Source of the DNA: Subtercola sp. Z020
GTDB taxonomy: Bacteria > Actinomycetota > Actinomycetes > Actinomycetales > Microbacteriaceae
Direction of reading: 5' to 3'
NCBI RefSeq assembly: GCF_002931235.1
Contig: NZ_PSTT01000103.1
Span: 1-44,288, forward strand
Length of the DNA stretch: 44,288 nucleotides
Below are positions 32,518-40,662 of this stretch, piece after piece (within the stretch, counting starts at the first letter, position 1; every line of letters starts with the position of its first letter). The translations under genes were made by a program, and so were the position numbers. The notes under the pieces are model-generated. The model had not been told where the DNA came from, searched no databases, and saw only the letters and a program-made list of their open reading frames with translations.

Positions 32518-33408
32518 GTGGAGCATTCAGAAGCCTTCGAGATCGAGCGCCCCCGGCTGACGAACATCGCGGCTCGACTGCTCGCTGACCGGTCCGAAGC
32601 GGAGGACATCGTTCAGAATGCCTGGCTGCGCCTCGAACGGGTGCCCGTCGACGTCGTGAGCCTGCCGGCATGGTTGACGACAGTCACCACACGGTTGTGC
32701 CTCGACAGGCTGCGGGCGCGCATTCCTGTGCCTAGCGACCCGAGCGTCGCCGCGAGCGAGCGTAGAGGCTCCGACATCGCCCCCGAGTTGCCCGATCCGG
32801 CCGACTCGGTCGAGCGCGCAGAGGCCGTGGGGCAGGCTCTGCACGTCGTGGTCGAGACGCTGACGCCCGATGAGCGGGTCGCCTTCGTTCTCGCCGACAC
32901 GTTCGGGTTCGATTTCGCGAGCATCGCCAGCATTCTGGGGCGGCACGAGGCTGCGGCCCGGCAACTCGCATCCAGAGCCCGACGCAAGGTCGCGGAGCAC
33001 GACCGGGATGGCCGGGTGACCGACTGGCAGATCGTCGACGCCTTCATGGCTGCCGCGCGGGGAGGCGACCTCGAGCGTCTGCTCGAACTGCTGGCACCCA
33101 ATGCCAGCATTGCCGCAGACGCAGCAGCGGTGCTGGCGGGCACGCCCGCAGGCATCACGGGGCGGGATGCCGTGGCGGCCTTCTTCAACGGAAGCGCGCG
33201 TTCGGCGCTGCCCGTCTTCATCGACGATCGTGCTGGCTCAGCCTGGTTCTTGCGGGGGGTGGCGAAGGTCGTCTTCGACTTCGAGATCGTCGACGGGCGG
33301 GTCTCGAGTGTGGTCTTCCGGGCCTCCCCAGACGCTCTCGCGGCGGTCACCGTGCGGAAGGGCGGCGCCGCAGTGGGCGACGGCGGCGCGTCTCTGTCAC
33401 ATCTCTGA
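32518..33408 (+). CDS. ECF sigma factor with SnoaL-like C-terminal domain (ECF41/SigJ-like)
   Basis: 296 aa. Region 2 (EIERPRLTNIAARLLADRSEAEDIVQNAWLRL, about residues 8-40) and region 4 (LTPDERVAFVLADTFGFDFASIASILGRHEAAARQLASRARRK, about 118-162) are followed by a SnoaL-like domain (about 170-290) with AAARGGDLERLLELLAP and a closing VSSVVFRASPDAL. In ECF41 the fused domain replaces an anti-sigma factor. The ECF41 linker signature (YVGPWLPEP) is missing, so it may be a sister group. It is divergent from an SDR gene, and a sequence matching the ECF41 promoter consensus lies at its 3' end, pointing downstream. Leaderless GTG start; a GTG three codons earlier is possible. Confidence 0.88.
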   Translation: MEHSEAFEIERPRLTNIAARLLADRSEAEDIVQNAWLRLERVPVDVVSLPAWLTTVTTRLCLDRLRARIPVPSDPSVAASERRGSDIAPELPDPADSVERAEAVGQALHVVVETLTPDERVAFVLADTFGFDFASIASILGRHEAAARQLASRARRKVAEHDRDGRVTDWQIVDAFMAAARGGDLERLLELLAPNASIAADAAAVLAGTPAGITGRDAVAAFFNGSARSALPVFIDDRAGSAWFLRGVAKVVFDFEIVDGRVSSVVFRASPDALAAVTVRKGGAAVGDGGASLSHL

Positions 33409-33421
33409 CCGGCCGTGCGTC
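33395..33421 (+). promoter_or_regulatory. Candidate ECF41-type promoter TGTCACA-N16-CGTC
   Basis: TGTCACA (33395-33401) lies in the last codons of the sigma factor gene; exactly 16 nt later comes CGTC (33418-33421). This equals the ECF41 target consensus as I remember it. Transcription would start near 33428, about 40 nt before the DUF1059-type gene. Confidence 0.5.
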
Positions 33422-33466
33422 AGAGAGGGGAGGGCACAGATCCTCGTGCCCCAGGAGGAGAACGAC

Positions 33467-33703
33467 GTGAAGACCATGACCTGCCGCCAACTGGGCGGCC
33501 CGTGCGACGAGCGGTTCGAGCGACAGACCGCCGACGAGGTGATCGAAGCCCAGGACAGGCATTTGAGAGAGGCCGTCAGGGCGGGGGACGCCAGTCATCG
33601 TGAAGCGCACGACGAGATGAAGGGTCGCTGGCGGCACCCCCGTCAGTCGATGGCGTGGTACTGGGGAGTGAAGCGCACGTTCGCCGAGCTCGCCGAGGGC
33701 TGA
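33467..33703 (+). CDS. Small DUF1059-type protein
   Basis: 78 aa. The N-terminal MTCRQLGGPCDERFERQTAD resembles DUF1059 (T-C-R-x-x-G-x-x-C-D), with two cysteines that could bind metal or form a disulfide; the C-terminal half (HPRQSMAWYWGVKRTF) has several Trp/Tyr. Role unknown, no signal peptide. The GTG start is set by AGGAGGAG 6 nt upstream. It directly follows the ECF sigma factor gene and appears to be controlled from the ECF-type promoter in that gene's end. It is convergent with the AhpD-like operon, 19 bp apart. Confidence 0.78.
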   Translation: MKTMTCRQLGGPCDERFERQTADEVIEAQDRHLREAVRAGDASHREAHDEMKGRWRHPRQSMAWYWGVKRTFAELAEG

Positions 33704-33722
33704 CATCGCCGACCCGAGGCGG

Positions 33723-34352
33723 TCAGGCCGCGGGCGGAGTGGGCTCGCCGAGGGAGAGCATCAGGCGGTTCGCCCAGTTGAAGAACGCTGCCCCGTGGAT
33801 GGCGTCGGCGATCGCGAGGTCATCGAGGCCCGCCTCCCGCAGCTGCCGCACGTTCGAGGCGTCGAAGGCTGTGGGGGTCTCGGTGAGGGCGACCGAAGCG
33901 TCGATCACGGCCCGCCACTGCGGGTCATCCTGCGAGGCGGCCGTGCCGTCGTCGAGGAGGCGCTGCACGTCGTCGGGTCGCTTGGAGTGGTGCGCGGCGA
34001 ACCGGGAATGCACCGAGGCGCAGAAGATGCAGCCGTTCGTGCGCGACGCACTCGCCGCCGAGAGCTCCCGCAGGGCCCGGGTGAGCCCGCCCTTCTCGTT
34101 GTAGAAGATGTCGTTGTCGGTGCGCGTGCGCGCGCCGAGAATGTCGGGGTCGCGCACGAGCAGGCGGAAGTAGGGGTTGCTGGCCCGCCTCTTGTCGACG
34201 AGGCCGAGGTAGTGGCGCTCGGTGAGCTCGTCGACCGGGAGCGGGGCGAGCCACGGCTCCCAGCCGAGTTCGGCCTGTGTGAAGGCGTTTGGGGCGGCAG
34301 TGGAGGCGCTGTCGGCGCCGGCGGCGGAGCGCCGGAGAACGGTCTCGGTCAT
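33723..34352 (-). CDS. AhpD-like peroxidase-related protein (Avi_7169-type)
   Basis: 209 aa. The redox motif NGCIFCASVHSRF (CxxC with His three residues on) is the AhpD/carboxymuconolactone-decarboxylase active site; ELSAASASRTNGC precedes it and GAAFFNWANRLML is the usual C-terminal helix. I recall this as one of a trio of families (Avi_7169, Avi_7170 and a luciferase-like monooxygenase) that always occur together and whose pathway is unknown. It probably reduces a peroxide or disulfide made by the monooxygenase. Last gene of the seven-gene operon; its ATG overlaps the stop of the preceding gene by four bases. Confidence 0.87.
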   Translation of the reverse strand: MTETVLRRSAAGADSASTAAPNAFTQAELGWEPWLAPLPVDELTERHYLGLVDKRRASNPYFRLLVRDPDILGARTRTDNDIFYNEKGGLTRALRELSAASASRTNGCIFCASVHSRFAAHHSKRPDDVQRLLDDGTAASQDDPQWRAVIDASVALTETPTAFDASNVRQLREAGLDDLAIADAIHGAAFFNWANRLMLSLGEPTPPAA

Positions 34353-34936
34353 GCGAGCTCTCCTTTCAGAGCGGTCAGCCCCGCGACCACGCGGAGCTGG
34401 AAACTGAGGAACGCGACCAGCTGCGACAACGTCACGATGCCGGTGCTCGACCAGCCGGCGTCGAGCAGGGTCTGCAGCGCCTCCGGGGAGGAGTCGCGCG
34501 GCCGGTAGACGAGCAGGTGGGTGTGGGCGAGGGCGGCCGCAAGGCGTTCGCCGACGACCGAGGTGAGTGCGGCATCCGGAGCCCAGAGCAGGCCCGGAGT
34601 GTTCTCGATGCTCAGCGGGCCGGCCGGATAGTCGCCGTACGGCCCGCTCGTCGCGGCGCCGGGCAGGGCTGCCTCGAGGGCGGTGAGCGTGGTCGGCGAC
34701 TCGGCGGCGAGCAGGTCCCGGTAGTAGCCGGCCGTCGGGCTCTCTGACAGTGCCACTGTGAAGTAGGCGACGGCGAGGCGTTCGAGCTGACTCACCTGCT
34801 GCAGGTCGTCGGAGGCGAAGAGTGCGTCGAAGCTGGCCTGCGCATTCTTCTTCGCATCGGGTCGCTGGGCGCGGAGCGTGAAGAGCGCGTCGCCGTCGTG
34901 GGTTCCGGTCAGGTGGTCGATGACGTCGATGGCCAT
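34349..34936 (-). CDS. CMD-domain protein (Avi_7170-type)
   Basis: 195 aa. MAIDVIDHLTGTHDGDAL and LTSVVGERLAAALAHTHLLVYRPRDSS, with WSSTGIVTLSQLVAFLSFQLRV at the end, match the second AhpD-fold member of the trio. It has no CxxC in the place where its sister has one, so it is probably a non-redox or partner subunit. The ATG at 34936 has a GAAAGG ribosome site and starts inside the last 28 bp of the monooxygenase gene. It may form a complex with the AhpD-like protein encoded next. Confidence 0.85.
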   Translation of the reverse strand: MAIDVIDHLTGTHDGDALFTLRAQRPDAKKNAQASFDALFASDDLQQVSQLERLAVAYFTVALSESPTAGYYRDLLAAESPTTLTALEAALPGAATSGPYGDYPAGPLSIENTPGLLWAPDAALTSVVGERLAAALAHTHLLVYRPRDSSPEALQTLLDAGWSSTGIVTLSQLVAFLSFQLRVVAGLTALKGELA

Positions 34937-35931
34937 GGGATTCCTTTCAGGGCGGGGGCGACCGAGCCGGCGAGTAGTTCGAGCGAGCGGAGAACCACCT
35001 CGTTCGGCGGGTCGACAGGATGGGGTTGGAAGACGATGTCGGTCGCGAGCGGCAGAATCGGGTCGTTTTCGAGGGAGGCGAGCACCTGCGGCACCGTTCC
35101 GATGTGCAGGTCGAGGTAGGCGGCCAGCTCGGCGTCGTCGACGTCGCCCGGCACCGTGACGCCCTGGGCGGCGAGCATCGGCAGCGAGTGGGTGATGCCC
35201 TGTGCGCGCCACCGCCGGGCATCCGCCTCGGTGTCGACGACCAGCGCCGAGCGCGACGCCATCACCCGCGGTGCGACGCCGTCTGGCAGGGCGGCGGTGT
35301 AGGCCTCGACGAGCGCGACCTGGTCGGCGGCCGATCCGCGGCCGGTGTAGCCGGGTCGCGGCTGCGTGCGGGAGAGCAGCAGGCCGTGGCCCTCGCTGCC
35401 GATCCGCGCAGCGCCGCGGGCGGAGAAGGTCGCCTCCCACAGCGTGTCGACGAGACCCGGTGCAGGCGGGTAGAGCGCGCCGTCATCGATGGTGAGCGTC
35501 TCGCCGCGAAGCGCCCGCAGCACCGTCTGCTTGTTGGCCGCGTATGTCGCCGGCCGGTCGTCGACGTCGAGGCCGAAGGGGGGAAAGGATGTCGCGGTGC
35601 CACCCGAGCCGATGCCGAGCTCGAAGCGGCCGTCGCTGAGCGTCCACAGCACGGCGGCGTCTTCGGCGACCCGCAGGGGTGCCTCGAGCGGAAGGGTGAC
35701 GATGCCGGTCGCGAGCGTCAGGCGCGAGGTGCGCGCCGCCACCTGGGCCAGGAAGACGAACGGCGACGGCAGGCCGCCCTCACCCTCGTGGAAGTGGTGC
35801 TGCGCCACCCAGCCGGTGTCGAAGCCGAGCTGCTCGGCGTGCTCGAACTGGGCGAGGGCGTTGCGGTAGCGCTCGCGGGGCGGGGCGTCGCCGAGCAGGC
35901 GGGTGAAGAATCCGAGGCGGGGAGAGGTCAT
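34909..35931 (-). CDS. Luciferase-like FMN-dependent monooxygenase (KPN_01858-type)
   Basis: 340 aa, bacterial luciferase-like fold. RLGFFTRLLG opens strand 1; HAEQLGFDTGWVAQHHF, TSRLTLATGIVTLPLEAPLRVAEDAAVL, LSDGRFELGIGSGGT (flavin-binding region) and LLLSRTQPRPG are family landmarks. It should use reduced FMN and oxygen to oxidise a small organic compound, perhaps cleaving a C-S, C-N or C-C bond. It lies between importer genes and two AhpD-like genes and overlaps both neighbours (4 bp upstream, 28 bp downstream), which ties substrate uptake to oxidation. No flavin reductase gene is in the operon. Confidence 0.88.
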   Translation of the reverse strand: MTSPRLGFFTRLLGDAPPRERYRNALAQFEHAEQLGFDTGWVAQHHFHEGEGGLPSPFVFLAQVAARTSRLTLATGIVTLPLEAPLRVAEDAAVLWTLSDGRFELGIGSGGTATSFPPFGLDVDDRPATYAANKQTVLRALRGETLTIDDGALYPPAPGLVDTLWEATFSARGAARIGSEGHGLLLSRTQPRPGYTGRGSAADQVALVEAYTAALPDGVAPRVMASRSALVVDTEADARRWRAQGITHSLPMLAAQGVTVPGDVDDAELAAYLDLHIGTVPQVLASLENDPILPLATDIVFQPHPVDPPNEVVLRSLELLAGSVAPALKGIPWPSTSSTT

Positions 35932-36656
35932 GAGGGGTTCGCCTTTCCGAGGTAGGCCTCTTGGATGTGGGGGTCGTCGAGCAGTTCGCGGGCGGTGCCC
36001 TGCAGCACGATCTCGCCGGTCGCGAGCACGTAGCCGCGGGAGGCGATCGAGAGAGCGAGCTCGGCCTGTTGTTCGACGAACAGCACGGCGACTCCGAGTT
36101 CGCGGTTGATGCGCACGATCTCGTCGAGCACCTGGTCGACGAGCTTGGGGGAGAGCCCCATGGTCGGTTCGTCCATGCAGATCAGCTTCGGTCGGCTCAT
36201 CAGGGCGCGGGCGAAGGCGAGCATCTGCTGCTCGCCGCCCGAGAGGGTGCCGGCCTCCTGCCGGCGACGTTCGGCCAGCCGCGGGAAGTGCTCGCGCATC
36301 CGTTCGAGGTCGTCGGCGATGCCGGCGCGATCGGAGCGGGTGTAGGCACCGGCGAGCAGGTTCTCGTCGACGGTCATCTGCGGGAAGACCCGCCGGGCTT
36401 CCGGAACGGAGGCGATGCCGCCGATCACGCGGCGCCTCGTGGAGGCGTGGGTGATGTCACGGCCCTCGAAGCGCACGGTGCCCGACTTCACCTTGATGAG
36501 GCCGAGGATCGTCTTCATCGTCGTGGACTTGCCGCTGGCGTTGCCGCCGAGCAGCGAGACGATCTCCCCCTCGCCGACGGTCAGGCTGTTTCCGCGGAGG
36601 GCGTGGAACGGGCCGTAGAAGACGTTGACATCGTCGAGGGCGAGCAGGGCGGTCAT
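35928..36656 (-). CDS. ABC importer ATPase, LivF type
   Basis: 242 aa. Walker A GGNASGKS (37-44), signature LSGGEQQMLAFARALMSRPK, Walker B LICMDEPTMGLSPK and the H-loop region VLFVEQQAELAL match LivF-type ATPases of branched-chain-amino-acid (HAAT) importers. The Walker A loop has Ala instead of the usual Gly (GNASGKS), a common LivF variant. It pairs with the LivG-type ATPase encoded upstream, with a four-base overlap, and powers the fused permease. The GIASVPEARRVFPQMTV segment is the family's conserved Q-loop side. Confidence 0.93.
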   Translation of the reverse strand: MTALLALDDVNVFYGPFHALRGNSLTVGEGEIVSLLGGNASGKSTTMKTILGLIKVKSGTVRFEGRDITHASTRRRVIGGIASVPEARRVFPQMTVDENLLAGAYTRSDRAGIADDLERMREHFPRLAERRRQEAGTLSGGEQQMLAFARALMSRPKLICMDEPTMGLSPKLVDQVLDEIVRINRELGVAVLFVEQQAELALSIASRGYVLATGEIVLQGTARELLDDPHIQEAYLGKANPS

Positions 36657-37522
36657 TCGGGGGCTCCCGGGTTCGGATCGCGGGCGGGTTCGCGACGTCT
36701 TCCGATATAGGCCTCGATCACCGCTGGGTTCTGGCGCACCGCCTCGGGCGCGCCCTCGGCGATGATGCGCCCACCGTCCATCACGATGACCCGGTCGGAG
36801 ACGCGCATCACGAGATCGAGCTTGTGCTCGACCAGCAGGATGGCCTGGCCCTCGGCCTTGAGGTCGAGCAGCTGCTCGAGCACCTCGGTGGTCTCGGACT
36901 GGTTCATGCCGGCGGTCGGTTCGTCGAGAACGAGCAGCCGGGGCCGGAGCGCCATCGCCCGCGCGATCTCGGTGCGACGGCGGTTGGCGTAGCTGAGAGA
37001 GTAGGCGGGGTCGTCACGGCGCGGGCCGAGGCGGGCCTCGAAACGGTGGATCTCGGCATCCACCGCCGAAGCCACCTGCTTCTCTTCGCGCCGGGAGCCC
37101 GGAGTGCCGACGATCGCGACGAACAGCTCGCCGAGCAGCGGGATCCAGCGCAGCAGGAAGATGTTCGACAGCCCGCGGAACGGCCGGCTCGCCCGCAGGG
37201 TGGAGTGCAACCCGACCTCGATGTTGTCTGCCACGGAGAGGGTGGCGAACACGCGGCCGTTCTGGAAGGTGCGGGCGATGCCGTGTTCGGCGATGCGGGC
37301 GCTGTCGGCCTTCTCGATTCGGGTGCCCTCCAGCGTGATCGTGCCGGCGTGCGGCCTGATGGTGCCGGTGACGAGGTTGAGGGTCGTCGTCTTACCCGAT
37401 CCATTCGGACCGATGATCGACACGACCTCGCCCGGGGCGACGCTGAACGAGACGCCGTCGACCGCTTTGAGGCCGTCGAAGTGACGTTCGAGGCCGGTCA
37501 CCTGAAGCAGGCTCTCGCTCAT
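36653..37522 (-). CDS. ABC importer ATPase, LivG type
   Basis: 289 aa. Walker A GPNGSGKT (38-45), GIARTFQNGRVFATLSVADN (Q loop), signature LSYANRRRTEIARAMALRPR, Walker B LLVLDEPTAGMN and VEHKLDLVMRVSDRV (H loop) are LivG hallmarks, including the LSYANRR signature in place of LSGGQ and the long insert between Q loop and signature. It overlaps the permease stop by four bases (ATGA), which places the start at 37522; longer frames upstream are shadows in the permease gene. Confidence 0.93.
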   Translation of the reverse strand: MSESLLQVTGLERHFDGLKAVDGVSFSVAPGEVVSIIGPNGSGKTTTLNLVTGTIRPHAGTITLEGTRIEKADSARIAEHGIARTFQNGRVFATLSVADNIEVGLHSTLRASRPFRGLSNIFLLRWIPLLGELFVAIVGTPGSRREEKQVASAVDAEIHRFEARLGPRRDDPAYSLSYANRRRTEIARAMALRPRLLVLDEPTAGMNQSETTEVLEQLLDLKAEGQAILLVEHKLDLVMRVSDRVIVMDGGRIIAEGAPEAVRQNPAVIEAYIGRRREPARDPNPGAPE

Positions 37523-39336
37523 GACTTTCTCACCAGGATTCCGCCCGGCCGGAACCTCACCACGAGGATCAGAACCAGGCCGTAGACGATGATGCGGAGC
37601 TCGGGCGTGAACCGCAACAGCTCCATGGCGCCGATCAGGATGATCGAACCGATGACGGCGCCGTAGGACAGGCCGACCCCGCCGAGGATCACGATGGTGA
37701 CCACGAGCAGCGACATCATCATCGTGAAGATCGTCGGATCGATGTAGGTGTACTGGTGGGCCAGCAGCGACCCGCCGACGCCGGCGAAGAACGCCGAGAC
37801 CGCGAAGGCCAGCGCCTTGTAGTTGCGCCCGCGCACCCCCGAGGCGAGAGCCGCCACCTCGTCGGCCCCGACAGAGGAGATCACCTTTCCGAGATGCGAG
37901 CGGCGGAGGCGCCACATGATCACGAGGGTGATCACGAGCACCACGAAGTCGATGAGGTAGTAGGCCAGCGGCGTCGAGAGGGGCGTGCCGAAGAACGTCG
38001 GCACGGGAATGTTGTAGAGGCCCTGCGGGAACACGAGCTGGATCACGGCGACGATCGCGATGCCGAGCCCGAGTGTGGCGATCGAGATGTAGTGGCCCTT
38101 CACGCCCCAGATCGGCGAGGCGAGGATCGAGGCGACGATGGCGGCCACCAGCCCGGAGAGGGGCAGGGCGATCCAGAACGAGAAGCCGAGGTACAGAGTG
38201 AGCACCGCCGACATGTACGCGCCGATTGCGATCGGGCCAGCCTGGCCGAGGGCGAGCACGCCCGCCTGGCCGGCTGTCACGGTGAATCCGGCTGCGATGA
38301 TGGCGTAGATCAGCACCTGCGTACCCGTCGTGAGCACGTAGTTGCTTCCGAACACCGGCACGGCGACGCCGAGCACCACGAAGGCGACCGGCCAGACCCA
38401 GCGCGGGATGCGGAGGGGCCTGCCCTTGCCGAGGAAGGTGCCCGTCAACGGTTCGGCCGACAGCAGAGGCACCTTGCCGAACAGGCCGCCGGGCCGCACG
38501 ATCAGCACGACGATCAGCACCACGAACACAATGATCTGTCGCGCGGTGTCGCCGAAGAAGTGGATGCCGAAGGCCTCGAGAATACCCAGCACGAACCCGC
38601 CGACGACGGCCCCGACCAGCGAGCCGAGCCCGCCGAGGGTGGCCGCGACGAAGGCGGTGAGGCCGATGTTCAGGCCCGAACCCGGGTTCGCGACGCCCAC
38701 GTACAGGGCGATGAACACGCCCGCGAGCCCGCCGAGGGCCGACGCGATGACGAACGAGACGTTCTGCACCAGCCCGACCGGGATGCCCATCTGCAGCGCG
38801 GCCTCCTGGTCCTGCGAGGTCGCCCTGATCGCCCGGCCGATCTTGCCGTACTTCAGAAAGAGCGCCATCGCAGCCATGATCACGACGGTGGTGCCGAGCA
38901 TCACGACATCGGAGGTGCCGAACCGCGTGCTGCCGATCGCCAGGTTCGACGTGGGCAGCACCTCGGGAAAGACCTGGAACTGCGCGGTGAAGGCGATCTG
39001 CGAGACGTTGTCGAGAATCTGGGAGACCGCGTAGGTCGAGAGCATCGCGGCCAGGGGCAGGTACTTCGCGAGCGGCCGCACCACCGAGATGTTGATGACG
39101 AAGCCGAGCGCCGCGCAGATCAGCAGCACGAGCGGCAGGGCGATGTAGAAGGGGAGCCCGAGCTCAGAGACGAAGAACCACGAGAGCATGGCGCCCAGGC
39201 CGAAGAACGAGAACTGGGCGAAGTTGACGACGTTCATCACGCCGAAGACGAGGGAGATGCCGACCGCCCCGAGGGCGTAGACGTTGCCGCGGAGCAGGCC
39301 GGCGATCAGGGTGTCGGTCAACTCGCTGCGACCCAC
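37519..39336 (-). CDS. Fused LivH-LivM permease of a HAAT-family importer
   Basis: 605 aa. Residues about 1-290 are LivH-like (GNVYALGAVGISLVFGVMNV at the N-terminus, and the EAA-like region ATSQDQEAALQMGIPVGLVQ near 170-190); residues about 310-605 are LivM-like (AAGFTVTAGQAGVLALGQAG, ISSVGADEVAALASGVRGRN, then VRFRPGGILVRKS). In most importers these are two proteins; here one chain carries both halves, with about 16-17 membrane helices. The overlaps with the binding-protein gene (19 bp) and LivG gene (4 bp) mean one translational unit. The substrate is unknown; HAAT importers carry amino acids, amides, urea or aromatic acids. Confidence 0.92.
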   Translation of the reverse strand: MGRSELTDTLIAGLLRGNVYALGAVGISLVFGVMNVVNFAQFSFFGLGAMLSWFFVSELGLPFYIALPLVLLICAALGFVINISVVRPLAKYLPLAAMLSTYAVSQILDNVSQIAFTAQFQVFPEVLPTSNLAIGSTRFGTSDVVMLGTTVVIMAAMALFLKYGKIGRAIRATSQDQEAALQMGIPVGLVQNVSFVIASALGGLAGVFIALYVGVANPGSGLNIGLTAFVAATLGGLGSLVGAVVGGFVLGILEAFGIHFFGDTARQIIVFVVLIVVLIVRPGGLFGKVPLLSAEPLTGTFLGKGRPLRIPRWVWPVAFVVLGVAVPVFGSNYVLTTGTQVLIYAIIAAGFTVTAGQAGVLALGQAGPIAIGAYMSAVLTLYLGFSFWIALPLSGLVAAIVASILASPIWGVKGHYISIATLGLGIAIVAVIQLVFPQGLYNIPVPTFFGTPLSTPLAYYLIDFVVLVITLVIMWRLRRSHLGKVISSVGADEVAALASGVRGRNYKALAFAVSAFFAGVGGSLLAHQYTYIDPTIFTMMMSLLVVTIVILGGVGLSYGAVIGSIILIGAMELLRFTPELRIIVYGLVLILVVRFRPGGILVRKS

Positions 39337-40481
39337 TTACCGCCGGTCAGGATGGTCGGGGTGAGCTCGGGGTTCGCCACCCGACGGGTGGACGGGTCGA
39401 GGGTGATGGTGCCGTAGACCACGCTCGGAACGTCTTTCACCTGCTTGAACCCGTCGAGGATGCCCGCACGCGTCGTGCCACCGGCCTTGGCCGCGGCGAC
39501 GGCCACGTACAGGGCGTCGTAGGCGCCGGCCTCGAAGCTGGTCACGGCCGTCTCGTTCGGGTACTTCGCCCTGAAGGCCGCGACGAACTTCTGCACGTCG
39601 GCGTCGGGGTTCGTCTCGATGAACTGGGCGGCGATGACCGAGCCCTCGGCATCCGGCGTGCCGTCGAACGACTGCTCGTCCTGGCCGCCGTAGAACGTCT
39701 TGTCGTAGCCGATCGCGCGCAGCTGGGTCACGATCTTCGCGGCGTCGGGGCCGTATCCGAGGTGCACGAAGGCGTCGGGGTTGCCGGCGACCGCCTTCGA
39801 GAGGGAGGGCCGGTAGTCGTCGGAGGTGTCGAGCACGCCCTCGGCGTCGACGATCGTCAGGCCGATCTTCTCGGCCTCGCCCTTGAAGGCGTTGTAGGCC
39901 GGGATGCCCCAGTCCGCCGTGTTCAGGTAGGTCAGGCCGACCGTGTTGATGCCCTGCTTCTTGATGTAGTCGGCGGTCCAGACGTAGGTGGCCGTCGTGG
40001 TGATCGAGGTCGACCACTGGTAGTCGGAGCCCTTGGCCGTGAAGTCGGGGTTCGAGTTGTTGAACCCGTACTGCACGAGCTGGCCCTGCGTGTAGATCGG
40101 CGAGGCGGGGATGGATGCCGCCGACGAGTAGTCGCCGAACACCAGGCTGATGTCGGGGTCGCCGACGAACTTCTGCGCGACCGCGACAGACTGCTTCGGG
40201 TCGGACTGCGAGTCTTCGTACTTCAGGGCGACCTTCTTGCCGTTGATGCCGCCGTTCGCGTTGACCTCGTCGACGGCGAGGTCGAATGCCTCCTTGAACT
40301 GCTGGCCGTACTGCGCGTACTGGCCCGTCTGGGCGGCGGAGACGCCGAAGTAGACCGTGCCGTCGGCGGAACCGGATCCGCCCCCGCCCGCTGCGTTCTC
40401 TGCGGTGCTGCACGCAGCGAGACCCATGATGGCGAGGGTGGCGAGGGAGGTCGCTGCTGCGCGTCGGAGGATCTTCTTCAT
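39318..40481 (-). CDS. Lipoprotein solute-binding protein of the HAAT importer
   Basis: 387 aa. The ATG at 40481 gives MKKILRRAAATSLATLAIMG and the lipobox LAAC (Cys24), so the mature protein is lipid-anchored. The fold is type I (periplasmic-binding-like LivJ/AmiC family): FGVSAAQTGQYAQYGQQF near residues 45-62, DEVNANGGINGKKV, then SFEAGAYDALYVA. Such proteins bind amino acids, amides or aromatic compounds. It is the first gene of the operon, so its expression probably exceeds the rest. A longer frame upstream would put non-signal residues before the signal peptide and is rejected. Confidence 0.92.
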   Translation of the reverse strand: MKKILRRAAATSLATLAIMGLAACSTAENAAGGGGSGSADGTVYFGVSAAQTGQYAQYGQQFKEAFDLAVDEVNANGGINGKKVALKYEDSQSDPKQSVAVAQKFVGDPDISLVFGDYSSAASIPASPIYTQGQLVQYGFNNSNPDFTAKGSDYQWSTSITTTATYVWTADYIKKQGINTVGLTYLNTADWGIPAYNAFKGEAEKIGLTIVDAEGVLDTSDDYRPSLSKAVAGNPDAFVHLGYGPDAAKIVTQLRAIGYDKTFYGGQDEQSFDGTPDAEGSVIAAQFIETNPDADVQKFVAAFRAKYPNETAVTSFEAGAYDALYVAVAAAKAGGTTRAGILDGFKQVKDVPSVVYGTITLDPSTRRVANPELTPTILTGGKWVAAS

Positions 40482-40515
40482 GGCGGGAGACTTTCTGATG
40501 GGTGTTTGCGAGAAG

Positions 40516-40552
40516 GACCGGTGGGTGACCGGTGAGTACTTTCGCAATGCTA
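40516..40552 (-). promoter_or_regulatory. Candidate promoter and operator of the seven-gene operon
   Basis: Minus-strand TAGCAT (40547-40552) is a likely -10, about 65 nt before the ATG. GACCGGTG occurs twice (40516-40523 and 40527-40534), 11 bp apart, one helical turn, each holding the palindrome ACCGGT. They lie within the predicted leader, where a bound repressor could block elongation. The remaining gap to 40662 shows nothing else. Confidence 0.4.
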
Positions 40553-40662
40553 ATCAGCGCTCGGCGCCCTGCTACCCCTGGCTGTAACACTCCGCCACAA
40601 AGGTGCGGTCGCTGTCGGGCGTCGCCGGGTGCGGCGGCTGGTGGGCCTCGGCGAGTGCTGTG

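Noticed and set aside
37756..39417. 553-aa plus-strand frame opposite the LivHM permease
   Set aside because: Same reason: antisense of hydrophobic codons with His/Arg/Asp-rich product.
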